In this document: one piece after another, positions 12,900 through 25,470 of the stretch
How the letters are laid out: each line of letters opens with the position of its first letter
Numbering within the stretch: position 1 is the stretch's first letter
DNA from: Copromyces sp. CBS 386.78
Lineage: Eukaryota > Ascomycota > Sordariomycetes > Sordariales > Sordariaceae
Length of the DNA stretch: 64,000 nucleotides
Assembly (NCBI GenBank): GCA_030685235.1
Contig: MU839094.1
Coordinates: forward strand, 124,001 to 188,000
Reading direction: 5' to 3'
Made by a program: the position numbers and the translations under genes
Notes under the pieces: model-generated
What the model saw: the letters and a program-made list of their open reading frames with translations, nothing else
Told to the model about the DNA's origin: nothing
Database searches by the model: none

Positions 12900-13330
12900 A
12901 ATTAGCAGCGGCAATACCGGAAAAAGGTCCTTCAAAATTCTCTCCTTTTATAAAGTAAATATTTAAATCCTACTTAATACTTTCGAATATTAAATTCCAA
13001 AATATATAATAAAAACCCTACAATTCAATATATTATTATTATATTTCAAAGTCTATAAAATTAAGTACTATAATATCTTTAAACTAATAAACACTATAAG
13101 TATAGCCAATTCCTCGAATTTAGAATTCTAATTTCTATTAATAATCGTCGAATTTAAACTTTAAAATTAAAATATATTCTAAAAACAGTTTAAACCTCTT
13201 ATAGAAGTAATAAGTAGCGATATAAGGGTTCTAAAGGATATTCCGGCGAAATATAGCATAGTATTCATTATCGTTAAAGGTTAACCAAAATTTATAATCT
13301 AATATATACTTTATTAAACTTTCCTAATAT
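12900..13330 (-). pseudogene. Helitron Rep (HUH nuclease) remnant
   Basis: The minus strand reads NPYIATYYFYKRFKLFLEYI, then a DDY..KLEFQIRGIGYTYS stretch. Helitron Rep proteins have NPxxAxxxFxxRF upstream of a YWxRxEWQxRGSxHxHG motif. The metal-binding His-x-His appears here as Tyr-Thr-Tyr (about 13095-13103), which is what C-to-T mutation of CAT/CAC codons gives. The match in order and spacing is good. The catalytic Tyr region downstream was not pinned down. The extents are approximate. Confidence 0.75.
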
Positions 13331-16300
13331 AAATCTACTATGCTAAATATAATAAATATTATTAATATACCTAAAAAATGAATATATAATAATAATTTAT
13401 AAAGTTTCTCAATCTAATATAACCGAATACTTCGAAATATATTAGTAAATCGAATAATCGAATTGAATAACCTTCTTAATTCTTCAGATCTAACCTTAAA
13501 ATAATTATAAAAAACTTTTTAATAGGCAAATATTTCCTAGTTAAAATTCCGGTTATTAACGTAATACGAACTTTTACTATAAATTTAAGTATACATAAGA
13601 GAATTGAAGGCAATATATCGAAATCTATTATACTTAGCAAATCGGCCATCGTATTAACGTATATAATAACGAATATATTTACTATATTCGACCTTCCTTA
13701 ATCGAAATATAAAATATTCACCTATTCTTCGAAAGTAAAAACTAGGAAATGCCCAAAATAATAATACCTATTAACGACAAAATTCGTTAATAAAGGTATT
13801 ACAAAAGGGGCTTTATTCAATATAATACCGGCGAAGGGGTTTTCGAAGTACCGGAACGGGTATTAAAACCGGTACCGGGTTAAATATAGAAGCCGGGTAT
13901 CCCAATAAGGGATCTAGTCCAAATACCGGAACTGCCGGAGCCGAAGCGGGACCCGGAATTTAAACCGGAACTAGAACTTTTTAAAGCCATTAATTATCTA
14001 GTAAATTTATAATACAAACCGGGAAAACATTCGGGTCGGGCAAAAGATCCCTACGAAATTATACCCACAATTAATCAATATCCCTAAATAAACGACCTAT
14101 AAAATTAAATATAATACCTATCTCTAAATTAACTTTAATTAATATCTCTTATAAAGCGGCTTCTTAAAATTCGTTTAAATCCCTATCTTCAAACTCTATA
14201 TTATCAACTTCAATACAATTAATATTATCTATAATATCACTATTTAATAACAATTAATTAAAACGGGCCTCGTTAATCTCAATATCAGCATAGCTAAAAT
14301 AATATACCTTAAAGAATTTTAACTATATTTTAACCTTCCGATAGCTAATTTTAAATTCGTTATATATTCGATTAATATTTAAATAATTATAGTAATTCCG
14401 AAGCCGGATTAAAATAATATCGACTTCTTCTAGTAGCCTAAATAATTAAACGCAAACATAGGCCATATTTCAAAAGTAATTAATATAATAGCCTTTATAC
14501 TTACGTTATTAACTACCGAAAGTATAAATATCTAGTAATATATTAAGATAACAATAGAATAATTATACGAAAGGGACTTATTATAATAAATATAGATTCG
14601 TATAATAAATATCTCTTTTACGGGATTAAAAGGTAGTAAATAGAATTCTTCATCTACCTTAATAAATATATTAAAATCTATATTATTTTCAGCATTAAAT
14701 TTAAAGGTGCTCTTCAAATCGTAAATCCCTATCAACACAATAATAGTACTCGCAAATACCTTAAATATTAACCCTTAAATTAAACCACTATTTATTATAA
14801 CAATTACATTTTTCCTATACTATAATATCTAATATAATTTAATAGTTGCAAACTTATTAATAATACGTATTTAAAATAACCCGAGCATTTATATCCCCAT
14901 TATATTAAAAATCCCATTCAAACTCAATACTAAATACACTAAGGAATTAAAGTCTAATACAAGCTAACTATTAGGAAGGCGGGTTAATAGCTCTTCTCTA
15001 ACTTATTAGGCAACTTAAACATCTTTACCGAAAATTTAGCGATTTTATTACTAAAATCTAGAAAGTAAGTATATAATTATTAATATTATATATAGGAACT
15101 AAACAAGAAGTAGAACTATTAAAGGGATTTCTATATTCAAAAATTAAATTGTCCATTAAATTTCGCATTTATAAATTAAATATTAGTCTAAGTTAGAAAG
15201 GATTATCGTACTTATTAAAATTATATAAATCTTCGTCTTCAAATTCGTATTTATATAAATAAACTTAATCCCAATATACCTTATAATAATTACGCTTAAT
15301 ACTACACCTATTAAAGAATTCGGCACAAGAAAAATCTCGATAACAATTAAAATAAACTCTATTTTCTTCTCGAATATTATAATTTAAACTACTATAAATA
15401 TATACTATATAAAATTAAATAACCAGATTACAATTAATAAGGCGGCGAAGAATATTATAGGCCGGATATATAAAATACAATATTAGAAGGGTAAATTAAA
15501 TACTAGTATTATTATTATTATCGGCAAATTATATTAAAACGGCTAGGGAATTAACTAGCAGCGAAAGACTCTTCCTAAGTATACTATTATAAATTATATA
15601 ATAATTCCTTTCATAGTAATCGCTAGTAATATAATTAACCCATAAATATATATTATTATATTCGGCATAAATTTTACACTATTAAAAAATATTAATTAAA
15701 TCTTCTATAATCGTTATATAAAATATATAATTACCGGTAACGGGATTACGGTCGTATATATATCGGGAACAATAACAATTCAAATAAATAAACCGCTTAT
15801 TAATAATATAAAAAACATATATACCGTTACCACTTTAATCTTCGATAAGCCGTATAATTCAATAATTGAAATAAGTAAATTACTTATCATTATTATAAAA
15901 CCAATAGGTACTAATAATCGGGTTTCGGTCGGTAATAAAGTAATAAATATAATAACGGTAGTATATAAATCTACTAAGTTGGCTAGGGGTCGACTCTTAT
16001 AGATTAAAATATTATTATATAATTAATATAGTTAGTAATAGAATAAATAAAATATCTTCTTCGTTACAGCGGCAATAACGATATTTACATTGAATTTTGT
16101 CTCTTTTTTAACGAATTCGAACAATCTCTTTATTATCCTATTAAATATTAATATTAATTAAATTATAAAGAGTTGAAAGGGATAGAAGATATACTTAGGA
16201 ATATTATTTACCGAATTTATATTAAGTATCCTATATAACCCAATTAGCCTTAAACTAAATTATTTAATATTAGGGAATATAAATTCTAAATTATAAAAGG

Positions 16301-18999
16301 TTAATAGCAATTAATAGAGCATTATATAATTAAAGCTCCAATCTAAGCGGTTAATCTAGACTAACGGCTCTCTAAGCCAACTAGGGTTAAACTACCTATT
16401 ATTAAAGTACCTATTAAAATACCTATTATTATTATTATTATTATCTAACTTTAAATTTATTACGCGTAATAATTTAACGTTAGCCTTATTATTATTACTA
16501 ACGTTCAAAATCTATTAATTCTTATATAGAAATATTAACCTCCTCGCTATTAAATCGTTTATAGCGGAATCGTTAAATTACTATAGGTTAGGGTAAAATA
16601 ATTAAAAGTTAGAACGGGATTAAAGCTTCGAATAATTGAAGATTAATCGGTATATAATAGTTAATTCAGGTTCGGATATTATCTAAGGAAAATAATATAA
16701 TATTTATAAACCCTCTTTTATTACCGGCGGCAAGATTAGTAGTAAGTTTAATAGGGAGTTAAATAGAAATTCATAGATTAGAAGCCTACCGACGTCGTTA
16801 AATTCGGTTTTAAAAGGAAAATATAATTAATTATTTAAAATATAATGGTTTAGTATAAAATATATAAAGGTAACTAATTAGCTAATATTATTTAAATTAT
16901 ACCCGTAACCCCCCGCGGCTTAGATTTTAACTTTCGAAGGTACTATTCACCTATAAGTAGTAGAACGACGCGGTATACTAGGACTCTATATAGGATTTAC
17001 GTATTTTAAAGGATTTACTATTAAATAAATAATATTAATTAATTAATTAAATAATTAAATAATATAGTAAAGGGGATAAATAATTTATAAGAATTCGCTT
17101 ATTATAATAAACGTTATAAATAACTATAACGAAATTAGGGTTATTTTTACTAACGAATACTAATATTAGCTTTTTCTTAAAATAAGTGCTATATTTTTAA
17201 ATAGGTATATCACCAAGTATTTAACTCTACTCCTAATTACTAGGAGGCGGCTATTAACTAGAATCTATCTTAATTAATTAATTATTTAACTAAATAACCG
17301 AATAACCAAAATCTAATTAATTAAATATAAGACCGAGTCGTAATATTATAATTAATAAATAGAAAGAATAAAAGCTAAAAAAAAACCGTACAATAATATC
17401 GCTCTTTTAATTTCTACTAAATAGCCTACGTATCGTAGACTAAATACCTTATACCAATATATTAATATTAATATTTTCATCCGGCTATTCTAAAAGAAAA
17501 TATTAATAGAGGAACTGGTAAATAGTAGAAAAAAGGCAACCAACCTTTAAAATAGGATTCTAACTATTTAATACAATTAATATTAATATTGAAAAGATAT
17601 TAACTAAAAAAGGAATACATTAGATTCCTATTCTAAGTCCTAACTGTAAAGGGAAATATCTTTTTTCTCGCCGCGATAGCTATCTAATACAATATAACGC
17701 CATAGGTTTGCGTTAATAAAATTAAGAACGCCGGTCGGTATAAATATTAACCAAGAATAATAACAATATTAATTAAAATTAGTAACGATATTAGTATAAT
17801 TATTAGCTTCGTCGTTCGTCGCCTATATAAAAGAAAAGAAGTTAATAAATAGAAAGGATAAATAGGAGGAAGGGGAAGGGGGACTTACCGGGTTAATACC
17901 CTCTCATTATTATTAATACTTCGGCAATAATAGACTTTAACTTTCTCGTTCCCTATTATTAGTAATAAAGTTAGCGGGAGGAAGTAGAAGGGAAAGGAAT
18001 AGAAGGACTAACTTCGAAGGTATAATTACTTAAAATCTAAATATTAGTTTTAATTACCTCCGGGTTCTTAATAACCTACTAAAAGATTTTAGAAATTAAA
18101 GTAAATTAATTTTAAAAGGAGGTTATATAATAAGGAGAGAAAGTTTAGGATAAGAGAAGCGGGGGGAGGGGGGTTTTTATACCTTTCTAGGAAAGAGCCA
18201 ACAAATATTAGAAATTTCTTAACGGTCTAGCTACTAGGGAAATTCTAAGTAGGTCTGGCGGTAATAATATAATTATTATTATAATTACGACTATTTATTT
18301 ATTATAAATAGCGGTATTAGTATTAAAGGGGAAAGGATAAAGGTAGTAGTAAAAGGTAGTAAAAGTAATCGTAATTACTTTATTAATATTAAGAAATAAA
18401 AGGTAATATTCTTAGGGTAGCGGTTATATACCTTCCTTAATATATAAACGTAAGGTAATACGTGCGCACCTTAATAAAACCCGAGCAAATAACAATATAA
18501 TCGTTTGAAGGCTTAAAATTAATAGATTTCAAAAATTCGAAATAATTTCTAGCGTTATACGATAAAAGGGATAATATTATTAATATTAATATTAATTAAA
18601 TTAAAAGATAGAAAGGGCAAAAGGTATTTATAGTCTAGTATATAACGTCTTATCGGCTTATTAGCGTTAGCAAATTACCGCGAGGGGGAATTACCGGCAA
18701 ACCGGGATAGCAAATTGCCGGGAGAACTAGAATTCTGGTAACTCGTGCGGGGGATCTAGGTACGTAAACTAAATTACGGTTATAAGACTACAATCGCAAA
18801 CATTTAAATTTTACGCGCGATTACAATCGCAAATATTATATAGAAAATAACGTTTATAATAGAATTACACCCGCATTTTTACGTACGGCTTATTGCAAAT
18901 AACATAATAGATAGAGACGAATTTACTATATTTACTAGCATTTTTTGCTTTTTGATATATACGATTAATATTGAGATATGACGGTTAGAAGGCGACTAA
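13331..18999. other. Helitron interior, 5' half
   Basis: AT-rich and RIP-damaged. The part up to about 16.1 kb probably encoded the N-terminal region of the Rep-helicase (minus strand), judged by continuity of the CpA/TpG bias. From 16.1 to 19.0 kb I recognise nothing; a short direct repeat AGCAAATTACCG / AGCAAATTGCCG lies near 18.67-18.72 kb. Confidence 0.4.
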
Positions 19000-19248
19000 A
19001 TATAATAATTTCGTATATAGTACGTATCGTACTTCGAAATTATATCCTAGTAGCCCACTTTTCTTCCTATTTAAACCTAGTTAGGTAGTCCGTATTTACG
19101 CGTAATTAGAGCCCTGTAAATAGAACCGCCGCGCCTTCCTCGCGTCGATAGCGGGCCCACGGACCGCGCGACCTTTGGTACGTATTCTTTTCGTGACACC
19201 CCTGGTGGGCCCGGCATATCTCCTCTCCTCTGGGCATGGGCGTTTCAA
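19000..19248 (-). other. GC-rich Helitron 5' terminal region
   Basis: A block near 19.10-19.24 kb is far less mutated than its surroundings, with many CpG and few CpA targets. It contains GGGCCC-centred words on both sides of a CGCGCG stretch. It ends in GGGCGTTTCAA, whose complement is the proposed 5' tip of the Helitron. Confidence 0.5.
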
Positions 19249-20073
19249 TAAATATATAATTTACAAAGAATTATAAAAATATTCTCGCTAAAAATAAATA
19301 AATTAACGAATTTTCTAATAAGGTTAATAAATTTAAATCTAATATATAGGCCAATTATCGCGAAATTATAGCCGTTTTTAATTACGTCGCCTCCGCCAAA
19401 AGTAAAGAAATTATACCCGGCTACTTCCTTAACGGCGATACTTTTTCTAATTATACTATAATATATTATAACGAAGGTCCCTCTAAATATTCAACCTATT
19501 ATAAATTAACTATAGAAAATAATAAGAACGATTTTAATTATAAAGAAATCCCGTTTAATCGCCATTAAAACCCTAAAATACTAGAATATTATCCTATTTC
19601 CTATAAAACTAATAATATATACAACAAAAGTCCTCCCCCTCGTTCTCGTAATATTAACCCGTTACTAAAGACCTATAATTATATTTACAAATCTTATTTT
19701 AATAGCTTCTATTCTAAGATTACCTATATTATTTATAACAAAGAAATTTACAATAATAATTTTATAAATTTCGTCAACAGTTTTAAGGACTACGATAACT
19801 ATTCTTGTATTCTATTTAAAAGAAATTCTAATATATACGAAAAATATCTCAAAAAAATAAAGGATTTTATTATTTAATATATTTATTTATATACTTATTC
19901 TAAACTCTTATTCGAAGAAACTAATAAAATTATTTCTAATAAAGCCACCTATAAATATACTAAATCTAATAAAATTAATAATAAGGTTATAAATCTAATT
20001 TTTATTAGTAAAGTTAGAAGTAGCGAACTTTTTCTTCCCCCTAATAATCGTACTATTACCGCTTTAAATAATT

Positions 20074-20108
<35 letters not shown>

Positions 20109-21530
20109 GTTAATAGCGATAATAATAATAATTTTAATTTCGGTTACTTTAATATCTATACGCCTCGTTATACCCCCTCGTATTATTATTATAATTTGCC
20201 TCCCTTTTATTATTCTTTTACTAATACTAATAATAATAATAATAAAATTAAATTTAAGCATAACGATATTAATACTTTTAATCCTTTTACCAACAATTCC
20301 GAAAATATAAATATAATCGAATTAAGTATTAATACCGACTATACTAACGCTACTATATTTACCGACCGCTTTAATACTTTTATTAAAAACGATCCTAAAA
20401 GTTTAATCGAAAAATAATTTATTTAAATATAGCCACTCCTTTTAAAGGGCGTAACTTACTTTTAATAAAATAATTAATTAAATTTTATTAAACGTAAAAA
20501 GTTCTATATTTCCTTTAATACATTTATTTCTATACTTATTTAAAAGTTTATTCCCGACTCTGCTATAGCGATACGCAAATTTAATAAGGGTAAGCTTACC
20601 TTATTCTATATTTATAAAAATTATAATATAATATTTATATGCATATTAAAATAATTACGCCTTGCCCGCGCTATAAGTATTTTATCCCGTAACAGCGATA
20701 ATTAGTATAGAATTATAATCTAAATTTAAAATAGTTTTAATATTAATATTAAAATTATTTTCCCTATTCCGCCCTCCTATAGAAGGATTGAGAAATACTT
20801 CGATTAAATTAAAAAAACTAAAGCCGTTTTAATTTTAATCGTTACGAATAAATATTTAGCCCGCCCTATTAATAAACGTAATTCTAATTACGACTATAAT
20901 TATAGCCATAATTATAATAATTATTATAATTATAATTATAATACTAATTATAATTAGGATTATAATATTAATACCGAACGCTATTATAATTATAATAATA
21001 ATTATAACCGTAATATTAATTACGATTATAATTATAACTGCAATTGCAATTACCTTTACAATAAAAAGGACTACGTATATTATATAAAAAAAGAGGAGGA
21101 TAAGGAGGAATTTATTAATTTTACTAGTACCAATTCAAACGTCGGATATAATTCGGATAATGCCATTTATTATATATATGTTAGCAAATTAATTTATTCT
21201 AAATATTTAATAGAATTTAACTCAATTATTATAAAATATAACTACGCTAAATCTTATAAAATAAAAATTAATTACAACGGCGCGATCCTATCTTATTAAC
21301 CAAAAGATAAATTCTTTTATAAATATATAAATTACGAAGAAACCTTTCCATTTAAAAATTAATTATTTAAATATTTTAATATATATATAAAGATTAAACT
21401 TGTTACTAATACTATATATTTCGTTATTTTTATCCCTTTTAAAATAAAGGAGGCTACTCCTTAGGATAGCGAACTATTTAAGTAAGGCCTTTTATCTAAT
21501 TTTATATATTTTCGAATAAATACTAAAGTA
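19249..21530 (+). pseudogene. Chromovirus gag remnant with Asn-rich tract and Cys segment
   Basis: This is gag continued after the Helitron. Reading through stops gives a hydrophilic protein with AAT-repeat (poly-Asn) tracts near 20.07-20.13 kb and near 20.9-21.03 kb. A Cys-containing segment near 21.04-21.06 kb (CNCNYLYNK) could be a ruined zinc knuckle. It has many stop codons of RIP type. Confidence 0.6.
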
Positions 21531-21800
21531 ATACCCGACTTAAATAACGTTAAGATTTACGTAAATCTAGGAATAGCTAAGACTATTATTAATCGGCAGT
21601 TTTTAAAAATATTCGAATATACAATCTCTATTAAGTACGCTACTAAGATTAAAGGCGTAGGAGGAAAACTAATTAAGCTTACTAAATAGGCAACCTTTAC
21701 CTTTTACTTCCTTAATAAGGATTCGAAAAGATAACTTACCCATTTAAAAACTAAAATTATAAGTTAAGTAATTAATAAATTAAAATTAAACTTATTATTA
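21530..21800 (+). pseudogene. Chromovirus protease-like remnant
   Basis: The frame reads YVNLGIAKTIINRQFLK and then KIKGVGGKLIKLTK. This resembles the retropepsin layout (DxG-type motif followed by a conserved glycine stretch) between gag and reverse transcriptase. The catalytic Asp appears as Asn, consistent with G-to-A change. The assignment relies partly on position. Confidence 0.5.
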
Positions 21801-22789
21801 ACTAATTCCTTCTTCTACTTTAAATAAACTTATATCGATTATCGAAAAACTAAAGTCCGTCTTCTTTAAAATAATTTTAATACCGTATTCGAAATACTCA
21901 AACTACTTAATTATTATATAAAGAAAGTAATAATTAAAAAAAAAGTTATTTTACGCCCTAGTAAAGAATAAATAGTTCCTATTTATTACGTTACCCTACC
22001 GAAAGGAAGAAATTTCTTCTTTAATTCTTCTTATTTAATTATAATTAATTCTATTTTCGATATTCAATCCCTTAAAATTATTATAATAAAGAATACTTCG
22101 AACGAAAATATTATAATCCTACGCAAGTAGAAAATCAGTATAATTATAGAATATAATATGGACGGTTACTTTTCTAATTCTTAGCCCGGTATTTATAAAA
22201 TAGCCTTAGCTACTTAAATATTAATTATAATAAAAAGAGACCCCTCGTTATCTGTTAATAAAGCCGCCGAAATTGTTTATTAGACTTATTTCGTACCCGC
22301 TAATATAAATTTTAATATCGATTTCAATAATATCCTTTCCCTAAATATAATTAATATAATAACCGAAATTCCCAATTCCTACAATAATATTATTCCGCTA
22401 CCCGATTACCCCCCTATATCCAATAAGTAATTAACCTTAAATATCTATATAAATAAAAAAATTCCCAAATTTATTATAAACGAGGGAATTTATATATTCG
22501 CTAATAGTAAGACGGTCGTCGCCGCCTTAATTAAGCTAGTTAAACAATTCCCGAAATTCTAGAAAGAGGGAAGGCTTATCGATATATTGGAAGAGAATAT
22601 AACAAGGGTCCCCTTAATAGAAGGTTAGTAGAATTATAAAGTAGTAGCCCGGATATACCCAGTAAGTAAAAAGGATTAAACAATTATTAATAAAGTTTTT
22701 AATATATTTTATAAATAAAGTAAAATAAATTAGATAAAGTACGCTACCTTATTTATATATTTAATTTTTATTATATAGAGGGAAATTAA

Positions 22790-23430
22790 GAATAGTTTTA
22801 AAGGTAGGCCTATTATTAATTTTAGAATTTTTAATAATTTTATTATCTTTAATAACTATCCTTTCCCGCTTTAATACGAGATTATCGCCTTTATACGCAG
22901 TAAAATTATTATTATTATTATTAATATAATATTATTCTTTTACTAGTTCGGAATTTGGCTACAATATTAAGACTATTTTATACTTATTATTTACCGGGGA
23001 TTAGAGTAGCCTACTATCGCCTAAATAAGATTTAAAAATATTCTTATATATATATAGCGGTTTATAAATATATTCCTTCGTAATTATAAGGATTATTATA
23101 GAATATATATCGATAATATTATAATCGCATCCGATTTAATTAATAATTACTTTAAATACTTTAATACAATTTTTAATTTATTTATATTTAAAAATATAGT
23201 CCTATCCCCTAAAAAATCCTACTTCGGATACTTTAGCGTTAAACTCTTAGGATTTTATATAAATAGATTTAAATTATTAATTACGAAGGAATATATTTAA
23301 GCATTTAAAAATTTAACCTTTTTTAATAATTTAAAAGCTTTCGAATAATATATTAGTAGTATAGGGTTTTTACATTACTTAATCCTTTATTACGTATAAT
23401 TAATTGAACTGTTATAAATTAAAAAGGTTA
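22790..23430 (+). pseudogene. Chromovirus reverse transcriptase remnant
   Basis: One frame reads GRPIINFRIFNNF, then YPFPL, then FGIWLQY*DYF, then a YIDNIIIAS motif near 23107-23133 (family: YxDD), and finally KNIVLSPKKSYFGYFSVKLLGF. This is the ordered RT core of Ty3/gypsy elements. The second Asp of the catalytic pair is Asn here and several Gln/Trp codons are stops, so the enzyme is dead. Confidence 0.88.
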
Positions 23431-23439
23431 CACTATTAA

Positions 23440-24520
23440 TTAAAGGACGAAAGATCGGGAAGATTAAGCCCGGAAAGCCGGCTAAGCATGCTACTTATTA
23501 CATAAAAACTAGTTTTAAATTTATATTAATAGAGAAAACTTTTTTTAAAGTATTCTAACATACTATTTATAACGAAGGAATTATTTTACATTACTTCAAC
23601 CTAAATAAATTAATATTCTTATAAATTAACGGCTCTTTCGAACAAAGTTTTAGGGTTATAGTATTTTATTTAAAGGATAGTTATACTTAAATCAAAAGTT
23701 TAACTATATTATTTACTTAAATCCTTCCTATTATATTTTTAAATAAGGTTCTTATTAAAATTAAAACTTAATATAATCCCTTAGAGCTAGAAATTACTTA
23801 TTTAATATAAGCTATTAAGAAGTTACATATTTAATTCTACGCTTATAACCTACCTATAATAATATTTACCGACTATTTAATAATTAAAGGTATAATTGAA
23901 TAGACTTCTTTACAAACTACGTTTATTAATGGGTTTAATAGGCGCTTAATTAATACTTTAATTTATTTATTAAAATATAAATTTAAAATATTTTATATCC
24001 TTAGCAAATTTAATTTTATCCTTAACGTATTAAACTACTTAAAAATTATTATTAATAACGAAAACCCTAACAGGGTATTTATTTTAAACGATATATAATT
24101 AGAAAATAGCGCTTTATAATTTAATAACGTTTAATATACTTTTTCGGAAATTTAAATAAATCTTAAATAACATAAAATTTATATAGTAGCCTATATTTCT
24201 AATATAAAGTTCGTTAAAATTATAGAATATTTAAAAAAATATAAGAAAATTTCCAAAGACGGAAATATAATATTTTTAAAGCCTAACTATTCTTTCTTTA
24301 TACAGGACGGCCTTATTTATAATTAATAAATAAATAGAATTAAGAATTTTTATATCTTTTATAAATACGTAAAGGAAGTCCTAAAAATAATTTATAACGA
24401 CAAATATTATTTTAGCCATAATCGAATAATATACAAATTATAAAGCATTTTATTTCTAAATAAAGCCCGAATAATAAAATAATACTTCGAATACTATTTA
24501 GCCTATTAATTTAATTAAAC
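23440..24520 (+). pseudogene. Chromovirus RNase H / integrase N-terminal region
   Basis: Lies between the RT core and the integrase core and should hold RNase H and the integrase zinc domain. I see protein-like fragments but no motif I would defend alone; the assignment is positional. Confidence 0.45.
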
Positions 24521-24687
24521 TAATTATAACCTATTTATCGGCGATTATTAGCCTATTAAACTAGAAGAAGTACTCCTAATACGGATTATTTCGATCGACT
24601 TTATTATCGGCCTTCCGATAATTTTATCTAAGGATATACTTTAGTAAATACTTAATTATAATATATTTAATATATTAATACCCGTTA

Positions 24688-25470
24688 TAAATAAAGAGAA
24701 AGTCTATTCGCACGGTCACGAATGTCTATTTGAACGGTGATCCACCTTTTCCCTCACACATATCCCTAACCCTCGCGCGGCTACAGGTGTCACATGTATT
24801 CTTTTGAAAATTTCGCCCAGAAATCTAGGCATTATCATTCTTTCATACGTAACATCAGACCGCAGTGCCCAGACCAAATACGCACCCCCATATCGCACTT
24901 TACAGGGCATTTTACAGCGCACTTTACAGGGCAGTTAGCGGCACGGTCACACAACACGGTCGCACATCACAGCTGTCAGCGATTGTTACAGCTGTTAGCG
25001 ATTGTCACAGCTGTTAGCGATTGTCACGGCCACAGCTGTCAGCAATTGTCACGGCTGTCAGCGATTGTTACGGCTGTCAGTGACTGTCACGGCCACAGCT
25101 GTCAGCGATTGTCACGGCTATAGCTGTCAGCGATTGTCACGGCTGTCAGCGATTGTCACGGCTGTCAGTGACTGTCACGGCCACAGCTGTCAGCGATTGT
25201 CATGGCTGTCAGCGATTGTCACGGCTGTCAGCGATTGTCACGGCTGTCAGCGATTGTCACGGCTGTCAGTGACTGTCACGGCTGTCAGCGATACATGTGC
25301 TGTGCAGGGGGTGTAATGGGCTGTAATCTGGGAGCTTGGCAGTCGCGGTACGAGCGAGACTGGTGCTGGCGGGGAGGGGATGGCAGGGTTAGGGATATGT
25401 GTGAGGGAAAAAGTGGATCACCGTTCAAATAGATAATTGTGACCGTGCGAATAGACTTTCTCTAAATAAA
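24688..25470. mobile_element. Inverted-repeat element, copy B (767 bp, 8-bp target duplication)
   Basis: The element spans 24696-25462 and is flanked by TAAATAAA on both sides (24688-24695 and 25463-25470). Its ends are inverted repeats of 78 bp, identical at 74 positions, starting GAGAAAGTCTATTCGCACGG and ending in CCCTAACCCT. The interior has unique GC-rich sequence followed by a 19-bp tandem repeat. It has no coding capacity for a transposase. It is GC-normal in a RIP-ruined host element, so it inserted late or largely escaped RIP. Confidence 0.93.
24968..25292. repeat. 19-bp minisatellite inside copy B
   Basis: The unit is GCTGTCAGCGATTGTCACG, with an occasional GCCACA insertion between units. 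Near the right end the units are spaced exactly 19 bp (25204, 25223, 25242, 25261, 25280). Open frames across it are an artefact of the repeat. Confidence 0.92.

Larger units (their letters stand above)
8235..19248 (-). mobile_element. Helitron, RIP-degraded, nested in the chromovirus
   Basis: The minus strand encodes remnants of both Helitron protein domains: a Rep-type HUH nuclease (about 12.9-13.33 kb) and a Pif1-like helicase (about 10.56-11.4 kb), in the expected Rep-then-helicase order. The proposed left end (the 3' end of the element) has a hairpin, TTGGGC/GCCCAA at 8245-8250 and 8263-8268, ten bases from the border. The word TGAAACGCC occurs at the proposed 5' tip (near 19239-19248) and, inverted, just inside the 3' hairpin (8278-8286), as in Helitron2-type elements. 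The host reads A then T across the junction with no duplication, as Helitrons require. The terminal CTRR is not exact (CTAT), so both borders may be a few bases off, and further insertions within the 11 kb cannot be excluded. Confidence 0.8.

Noticed and set aside
24794..25432. Overlapping open frames in the minisatellite of element copy B
   Set aside because: They simply translate the 19-bp repeat in three phases, and the other copy does not preserve them.
24696..25462. Reading the minisatellite as a CRISPR array
   Set aside because: The units are contiguous 19-bp tandem repeats without spacers, in a eukaryotic transposon.
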